Positions 7,006 through 11,674 of a stretch of DNA of 11,674 bases are shown piece by piece. The DNA is from Muribaculaceae bacterium (GTDB lineage: Bacteria; Bacteroidota; Bacteroidia; Bacteroidales; Muribaculaceae). The DNA lies in NCBI GenBank assembly GCA_017619255.1, contig JAFZSS010000236.1, forward strand, positions 1 to 11,674, in the 5' to 3' direction. The stretch's first letter is position 1, and the number at the start of each line of letters is the position of its first letter. A program made the translations under genes and the position numbers. The notes beneath the pieces were generated by a model that saw only the letters and a list, made by a program, of their open reading frames with translations, made no database searches and was not told the DNA's origin.

Positions 7006-7824
7006 TTAGAGTTGAAGCACAAAGGTGGCGCAATCGGCAAAAGTGTCAGCCGCCTTTTCTGCCAGATTGTCACCATCAAAAATGCCGAACACCGTCGAGC
7101 CCGAGCCCGACATGGCAGCATATTGCGCACCAGCATCAATCAGTGATGCCTTAATCAGCCACAATTGGGGCAGAGCGGCAAAAACACTTGGTTCAAAATC
7201 GTTGACCAGCAAACCGTCCCAAGAAGAGAGTGGACGCGAAATGATATCACTCAACGACATTTCGGGAACATGGGGCACAACACGGCTATAAGCAGTGCGT
7301 GTGTCCACGCTCACAGGTGGCTTAACCAACAACAGCGTTTTCCCCCTGAGATTGACATCCAAAGGCGAAAGCACATCACCGATACCCGTTGCCAACATGG
7401 GGCGGTTATAGATGAAGAAGGCACAGTCGGCCCCCAGCGTCACCGCCATGGTGGCCAGTTCGGCAGCAGGGAGACCTAACTCAAACATGGCGTTGAGCAT
7501 CACAAGCGCATAGGCTGCATCGCTGGAGCCGCCGCCCAACCCAGCACCGTCGGGGATGTGCTTGTAGAGGTGCATCTCCACGGGCGGCAGGTCATAGCGT
7601 TCCTGCATCATGCGATAGGCTTTCATGACCAGATTTTTATCGGGAGGGCAGTCCACACTATTTCCATAACAGGTCAGTGAGGTTTCATCTGCAGTGGGCA
7701 CAATTTCAAGCACATCGGTGAGCGGTATAGGAAAGAACACCGTCTCAATGTTGTGGTAGCCATCGGGGCGGCGTTCCACAATATTCAGACCCAAGTTGAT
7801 TTTGGCGTTCGGGAAGGTGATCAT
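7006..7824 (-). CDS. ispE: 4-diphosphocytidyl-2-C-methyl-D-erythritol kinase IspE
   Basis: IspE uses ATP to phosphorylate the 2-hydroxyl of CDP-methylerythritol in the non-mevalonate (MEP) isoprenoid pathway. The 272-residue protein is a GHMP kinase. It opens with PNAKINLGLNIVERRPDGYH, with K8 matching the conserved catalytic-site lysine. The glycine-rich ATP loop is PDGAGLGGGSSDAA at 91-104. GADCAFF at 131-137 carries the expected catalytic aspartate D133. The third GHMP motif is AAMSGSGSTVFGIF at 236-249. Its start lies 12 nt after the cls stop, so the two are very likely cotranscribed. The presence of ispE shows that the organism makes isoprenoids by the MEP route, as Bacteroidetes commonly do. 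Confidence 0.97.
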   Translation of the reverse strand: MITFPNAKINLGLNIVERRPDGYHNIETVFFPIPLTDVLEIVPTADETSLTCYGNSVDCPPDKNLVMKAYRMMQERYDLPPVEMHLYKHIPDGAGLGGGSSDAAYALVMLNAMFELGLPAAELATMAVTLGADCAFFIYNRPMLATGIGDVLSPLDVNLRGKTLLLVKPPVSVDTRTAYSRVVPHVPEMSLSDIISRPLSSWDGLLVNDFEPSVFAALPQLWLIKASLIDAGAQYAAMSGSGSTVFGIFDGDNLAEKAADTFADCATFVLQL

Positions 7825-7836
7825 GTCATTATGAGA

Positions 7837-9285
7837 TTACAAGATGGGGCTAATGAGGCGGATAACAGACTCAAGGGCCTTTTGCATCAATGGGCGTTTT
7901 TTCCATTTGCTCAACAACAACCTGGTGCATTGCTCCATATCAGCCTCAAAAATACCTTTCATCTTCTGGTTAAACTTCTTGCTGTAAATCAGCGCGTTAA
8001 ACTCAAAGTTGTGCTCAAAACTACGGAAATCAAAGTTAGTGGAGCCCGTGGTGACAAACTCATCGTCAACGATGACCACCTTGGCATGCATCACGGTGGG
8101 CTCGTAGAAAAAGATCTTGATGCCCGACAACAGGCACTCCTTGATATAGGACGCTGTGGCAAGCCGCAACATCACCGAATCAGGGTGGCGAGGAATCATC
8201 AGACGCACATCAACGCCCGCAAGCGCAGCACTCTGCAGTGCCTTGAGAAGAGAATCGCTGGGCAGGAAATATGGGGTCTGGATAAAGACACTTTTCTTGG
8301 CCAGAGTAATGGCCTTGAGGAAGACGAACGAGATGTTGTTCCATCGACTGGAGGGGCCGCTGGCCACCATCTGCACCACATAGTCCTGACTTTCCGGAGG
8401 CGTGCCATAGCGCATGGTTGTTGATGTGAGTAGTTCACGCGTAGTGAAGTTCCAGTCAATGGCAAACGAATACTGCAGCGCTGCCACGGCCTCACCGGTG
8501 ATACGCAGATGGGTGTCACGCCAGGGTTTCCATTTCTTGTCGCCCAGGATATAGCGGTTGGCGATGTTCATGCCTCCCACATAGCCTATCTCACCATCGA
8601 CGACAACAATCTTGCGGTGGTTACGCCAATTGGCACGGAAAGCGAACTGGGTGAATGTCAATTCAAGGAACGGGTGAACCTTGATGCCTGCCTCACGCAT
8701 CTCCCTCAAAACACGGGGACGCGTGTAGAACGAGCCGACATAGTCATAGAGCACTCTGACCTGAACCCCCTCACGGGCCTTGGCCATGAGCAGTTCTATG
8801 AGGCGTTTTCCAGAATCATCCTTCTCGATAATGAAATACTGCACATGGATATAGCGAGTGGCATTGGCAACATCCTGCAAGAGGGTCTCAAACTTGTCCT
8901 GTCCCGTGGTGAACACCTGGATGGCATTGCCAGTGAAAATGTGGGGCTCGGTCAATTTGTTGACCAACGAAATGAGTTGCCGCGAGTCATCACTCAATGG
9001 TTCATCAAGATCCACGGTCTTGGGGAAATCGTTCATGCGGCGCAACTCACGCAAGTCAGCTCGTGAAATAAGGCTTGTACCCTTGAGGCTACGGCCGAAG
9101 AACAGGTAGATCACCAATCCCACGATGGGCAACAACAACAGCACCATCACCCATGCTATCGACTTGACCGGGTTGCGGTTCTCACTGAGAATCACCACAA
9201 TCACAGCAATCACTGAGAGGGCATACAACACCATGAGAATGTTGTAAACCACACCAGCATATGGGAACAGCTCTGCAAGAATCAT
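7837..9285 (-). CDS. cls: Cardiolipin synthase, phospholipase D superfamily
   Basis: This 482-residue inner-membrane enzyme condenses two phosphatidylglycerols to cardiolipin and glycerol. The N-terminus has two membrane segments (about 12-34 and 42-63) typical of the PLDc_N domain. Two HKD catalytic motifs follow: H223-K225-D230 in NHRKIVVVDGEIGYVGGMN and H400-K402-D407 in MHAKVVIVDDEFVTTGSTN. IHVQYFIIEKDDSGK near 146 and FIQTPYFLPSD near 334 are further family blocks. Length matches bacterial Cls proteins of about 480 residues. It is the first gene of the cls-ispE pair. The upstream 124-nt gap is AT-rich but contains no clear TAnnTTTG box, so its promoter is unassigned. Confidence 0.95.
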   Translation of the reverse strand: MILAELFPYAGVVYNILMVLYALSVIAVIVVILSENRNPVKSIAWVMVLLLLPIVGLVIYLFFGRSLKGTSLISRADLRELRRMNDFPKTVDLDEPLSDDSRQLISLVNKLTEPHIFTGNAIQVFTTGQDKFETLLQDVANATRYIHVQYFIIEKDDSGKRLIELLMAKAREGVQVRVLYDYVGSFYTRPRVLREMREAGIKVHPFLELTFTQFAFRANWRNHRKIVVVDGEIGYVGGMNIANRYILGDKKWKPWRDTHLRITGEAVAALQYSFAIDWNFTTRELLTSTTMRYGTPPESQDYVVQMVASGPSSRWNNISFVFLKAITLAKKSVFIQTPYFLPSDSLLKALQSAALAGVDVRLMIPRHPDSVMLRLATASYIKECLLSGIKIFFYEPTVMHAKVVIVDDEFVTTGSTNFDFRSFEHNFEFNALIYSKKFNQKMKGIFEADMEQCTRLLLSKWKKRPLMQKALESVIRLISPIL

Positions 9286-9339
9286 CGGGTCTCAGGTCTT
9301 TCAGGACATATAAACACAATTAATAAAAACAATAACGGA

Positions 9340-9382
9340 CGCGACACAGTCACGCCCATCTCATTATTGTCCACATGTCGCG
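9340..9382 (-). terminator. Possible terminator of the sorting-domain protein gene
   Basis: CGCGACA at 9340-9346 is the reverse complement of TGTCGCG at 9376-9382, a 7-bp stem with a long 29-nt loop. On the minus strand it is followed by TCCGTTATTGTTTTTATT. It lies 27 nt past the end of the 9410-9721 gene and before cls. The long loop makes it a weak call. The remainder of the 9286-9409 gap is AT-rich and shows nothing else I can name. Confidence 0.35.
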
Positions 9383-9409
9383 CTCGCAGCGGCTAATGTC
9401 GCAATGGCA

Positions 9410-9721
9410 TCAGCGCACCACCACTTTGCGAGACCACTGGTTGCTGCATTTCACAATATAGAATCCCTTGGGGAAGTCCACCGATGCACGCTGGTCGGCG
9501 CCCACGCGCACCACCTTGACGAGCTGGCCAGTGATGGAATAGACGTTGAAAACGGCGTCACTATTGCCTGCTGTGAAAACGATGCGCCCCTCTGCCCCCT
9601 GCGCAGCAGGTCCTGTCGCAGCGGTCTCAACGCGCTGCGGCAAGAAATTATCGGGCGCTGGCACAGCTTGAGCCACACCAATCGCCAACAAGCAGGCAAA
9701 TATGTAGAGCACTCGTCTCAT
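9410..9721 (-). CDS. Small secreted protein made mostly of a T9SS type A sorting domain
   Basis: The 103-residue product has a signal peptide (MRRVLYIFACLLAIGVAQA, probable cleavage after A19) and an Ala/Pro-rich linker of about 25 residues. From about 46 to 103 it has a domain with the features of the type IX secretion C-terminal sorting signal: a strand with FNVYSITGQLVKVV, a Gly-containing turn, then FPKGFYIVKC and a basic end in KVVVR. Such domains normally hang behind a large secreted enzyme or adhesin and target it through the outer membrane. Here almost no cargo is present. The ATG at 9721 is chosen because the promoter at 9749-9779 places the transcript start near 9742, which excludes an in-frame ATG at 9778. 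It could be a free-standing sorting-domain protein or the remnant of a larger gene. Confidence 0.8.
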   Translation of the reverse strand: MRRVLYIFACLLAIGVAQAVPAPDNFLPQRVETAATGPAAQGAEGRIVFTAGNSDAVFNVYSITGQLVKVVRVGADQRASVDFPKGFYIVKCSNQWSRKVVVR

Positions 9722-9748
9722 CTTGCGTCTTCGTTTCGTTTCAATCTG

Positions 9749-9779
9749 CAAAGGTAGACATTTTCCTGGAAAAGTCAAA
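9749..9779 (-). promoter_or_regulatory. Near-perfect Bacteroidetes promoter for the sorting-domain protein gene
   Basis: On the minus strand TTTG (9776-9779) and TACCTTTG (9749-9756) are separated by exactly 19 bp, matching the sigma-ABfr consensus TTTG-N19-TAnnTTTG. Transcription should begin near 9742, leaving a leader of about 20 nt before the ATG at 9721. Confidence 0.85.
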
Positions 9780-9873
9780 CCTTTTTCAGTATTTTTCCCA
9801 ATTTTTACTCATTAGACAACAGAAAAGCCCAAAAGTTACATCTCCAACCCGTCATTTAACAAGAATTAAAAAG

Positions 9874-9903
9874 TTATTCCCCGGACATTAGCCCGAGGAA
9901 TAA
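9874..9903 (-). terminator. Intrinsic terminator of the MenD-like gene
   Basis: An inverted repeat pairs TTATTCC (9874-9880) with GGAATAA (9897-9903), then, after one mismatch, three more G-C pairs, around a short loop. On the minus strand it is followed by CTTTTTAATT. It lies 23 nt beyond the stop of the 9927-11669 gene. The rest of the 9779-9926 gap is AT-rich, with no gene seen. Confidence 0.75.
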
Positions 9904-9926
9904 TTAACTTGTTCTAGACAAAGGCG

Positions 9927-11669
9927 CTATTTGCGGATTATCTGGCCTATCTTGCTAGTCAGTTTGCTGCCTAACACATTGCGAGCCATTTGTTTGAGCG
10001 AGCCAGAGCCATCGGCAAAGGCGGTCCTTAGCATTCTGATGGCGTCACTCTCGTCATCACTGTCGGTAAAGACCTCAAACACTACAGGACGGTCCTTGGG
10101 TTCAGGGCTGAAAAATGATTTGCAACAAGCAAGATACTCTTCCTTATTGCCGGCACTCATATATTCATAGCCCAGGTCTTGAGCATAATGTTTGATCAGT
10201 TCGGTGGACTTGTTACCGAAGTGCCCTGCTGCAGCCATAAAGGTGTCTCCATCCTCGCCGAATTTGGAAGCCGGATGGTCAGAATTATGAAATTCGGTGC
10301 CTCGTCCGTTGTTGATGAGCATGATGCGCACATTCTTACCCACATGACGGTTACCCAACACATTAAGGTCATAGAAGAACGCCAAATCTCCCACAACGGC
10401 AAAGCACAACCTGTTGGGGTCTACTAATGACGCGCCGATAAGCGTAGAAACATCACCATCAATGCCAAAGCCACCCACATTACAAGCGGTTTTCACGCCA
10501 GCGGGCAGGTTGAAATAGTTCCAACAACGCAGTGAATTAAGGATGCCCACATGCAAGGTAGAGCCCTCGGGCACAAGAGCGGCACTATGTTGTGCAATCC
10601 ACACATTAGAGAACGGCAGTTCAGGCAAAGCCTTCAACGCCTGCTGATGATGCTCACGGCAAGTATCCAGATAAGCCGTATGAGATTCACCGCTACTGGC
10701 ATAGCGAGAAAAGAAAGTGATTTCTTCCATTTCAAACACTTTCGTCAAGCATTTAAAGCGATCCCTCAGCTCTCCATCAGGATTGACGCGCCACACCGTG
10801 TCGGGAGACAGCGTGTCCACCGGGTAATCGCCACTGACCTCACCGATGTGTATCATCAGATTGGGGCGAATAGGCTCTTTACCCCAGTTGAACTGCGAAG
10901 CGAGCAGTGAGGGATGGAACTCATATTTACCATGATAACCACTGGTAATATCGCAAAAGACTACCGCGTCGTGGCTAGCGCAAAAAGCATCGATAGCCTG
11001 CGTCAACTCAGCACTAAAAGGCTGGTGGGCACCGACAAAGACAGCAATCTTACCTCCTTTTGGAAGCTCGGGGAAGTCATCGTGAGGCATGATGCGAGGA
11101 ATCGCTCGCGCTGGTGGCAGCTCCTGCAATGAGAAATCCTGATTATAGGCTGTTTCCAGGTTGATATGAACAGGCCCGCCACCATGACGACGCAAGGCCA
11201 GCAATGCCTTGTTCACCTTAATTTCACAATCCCACTCCTCATTCTTGTTATGCACCATGTTAAGCAGAATGCTCTCGACCACTGTGTCGGCCTGCTGCAG
11301 CGACCGGTCAATGACCTGCGGCACCAGATGCCCCACCTTGTTGGGATTCTGAGTTGAAGTCACCGCCAATATCGGCAACTTGCGGTAATGAGCCTCGGTC
11401 AACCCCGAAATATAGTTCCTTGAGGCTGTTGCACCCGTACAGGTCAATACCACTGGTTCACCGCTTTCACTCGCAATACCGCATGCCAGATATGCAGCCG
11501 AACGCTCATCCACCGATGAGAACACCTTGAAATAAGGGTCAAACTGCACACTGGCGACAAAATTGATGTTTGTTGTGCCCGGCGACGCAATCACATATCG
11601 GATGCCGTGGGCCTTGAGCAGTGCAACCAAAATCTGCACATTGCGCTCAGCAGAATAGAATTTATCCAT
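9927..11669 (-). CDS. Thiamine-diphosphate-dependent enzyme, MenD-like but probably not menaquinone synthase
   Basis: The 580-residue cytoplasmic protein has the three-domain layout of MenD and acetolactate synthase enzymes. The N-terminal PYR domain includes ASPGTTNINF (28-37) and VDERSAAYLACGIA (53-66), where E55 is the glutamate that activates the cofactor. A central domain spans about 205-340. The PP domain has GIDGDVSTLIG (402-412) and the Mg-ThDP motif from GDLAFFYDLN (427) to NNGRGTEF (453-460). Three MenD hallmarks are altered: SPGSR reads SPGTT, GNSLxVR reads LNSLRCW, and NRGxSGIDG reads NVGGFGIDG. This removes arginines that in MenD hold the isochorismate/succinyl intermediates. The fold therefore predicts 2-oxo acid decarboxylation or carboligation with a different substrate, perhaps in surface polysaccharide or specialised metabolism (inference). 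The ATG at 11669 is complete, but only 5 nt upstream are visible. Confidence 0.85.
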   Translation of the reverse strand: MDKFYSAERNVQILVALLKAHGIRYVIASPGTTNINFVASVQFDPYFKVFSSVDERSAAYLACGIASESGEPVVLTCTGATASRNYISGLTEAHYRKLPILAVTSTQNPNKVGHLVPQVIDRSLQQADTVVESILLNMVHNKNEEWDCEIKVNKALLALRRHGGGPVHINLETAYNQDFSLQELPPARAIPRIMPHDDFPELPKGGKIAVFVGAHQPFSAELTQAIDAFCASHDAVVFCDITSGYHGKYEFHPSLLASQFNWGKEPIRPNLMIHIGEVSGDYPVDTLSPDTVWRVNPDGELRDRFKCLTKVFEMEEITFFSRYASSGESHTAYLDTCREHHQQALKALPELPFSNVWIAQHSAALVPEGSTLHVGILNSLRCWNYFNLPAGVKTACNVGGFGIDGDVSTLIGASLVDPNRLCFAVVGDLAFFYDLNVLGNRHVGKNVRIMLINNGRGTEFHNSDHPASKFGEDGDTFMAAAGHFGNKSTELIKHYAQDLGYEYMSAGNKEEYLACCKSFFSPEPKDRPVVFEVFTDSDDESDAIRMLRTAFADGSGSLKQMARNVLGSKLTSKIGQIIRK

Positions 11670-11674
11670 AATCT

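Noticed and set aside
7753..9066. Open frames on the plus strand opposite cls and the ispE start (7753-8424 and 8509-9066)
   Set aside because: They mirror the coding constraints of cls and ispE, have no recognisable domain, and would overlap fully with well-supported genes.

Overview
The window looks like chromosomal DNA of a Bacteroidales bacterium, probably of the Prevotella or Muribaculaceae kind. The reasons are two good Bacteroidetes-type promoters (TTG or TTTG, about 19-20 bp, then TAnnTTTG), start codons with little or no Shine-Dalgarno sequence, a protein ending in a type IX secretion (T9SS) sorting domain, and protein sequences of Bacteroidetes character. The genus assignment is inference. 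I see no rRNA, tRNA, CRISPR array, insertion sequence or phage gene.

Left part, plus strand (1-4060). The window opens inside a class I aminotransferase gene, closed by a strong hairpin. A textbook Bacteroidetes promoter follows and drives a membrane-anchored or secreted family-3 solute-binding protein. Two short gaps later come a 570-residue cytoplasmic TPR protein and a small exported protein with an acidic 7-residue repeat. These last two have no assigned function. A 14-bp hairpin with a T-rich tail ends this block where it meets the minus-strand genes.

Middle part, minus strand (4123-9285). In transcription order the genes are cls (cardiolipin synthase), ispE (isoprenoid precursor kinase), grpE, dnaJ and an RluA-family pseudouridine synthase. 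cls and ispE are 12 nt apart, and dnaJ and the pseudouridine synthase gene 29 nt apart, so each pair is probably cotranscribed. GrpE and DnaJ are the co-chaperones of DnaK, which is not in the window. The grpE-dnaJ gap is filled by a degenerate tandem array of 7-bp units.

Right part, minus strand (9410-11669). A 103-residue protein is essentially a signal peptide, a short linker and a T9SS sorting domain, under its own near-perfect promoter. Upstream of it, and separated by a clear terminator, is a thiamine-diphosphate enzyme of the MenD/acetolactate synthase fold. It keeps the catalytic glutamate and cofactor motif but lacks the arginines typical of MenD, so it probably acts on another substrate.

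Most of the window is ordinary housekeeping sequence. I do not see a clear new multi-gene system. The most interesting items are the heptamer array, the 7-residue repeat protein, the stand-alone sorting-domain protein and the divergent MenD-like enzyme.
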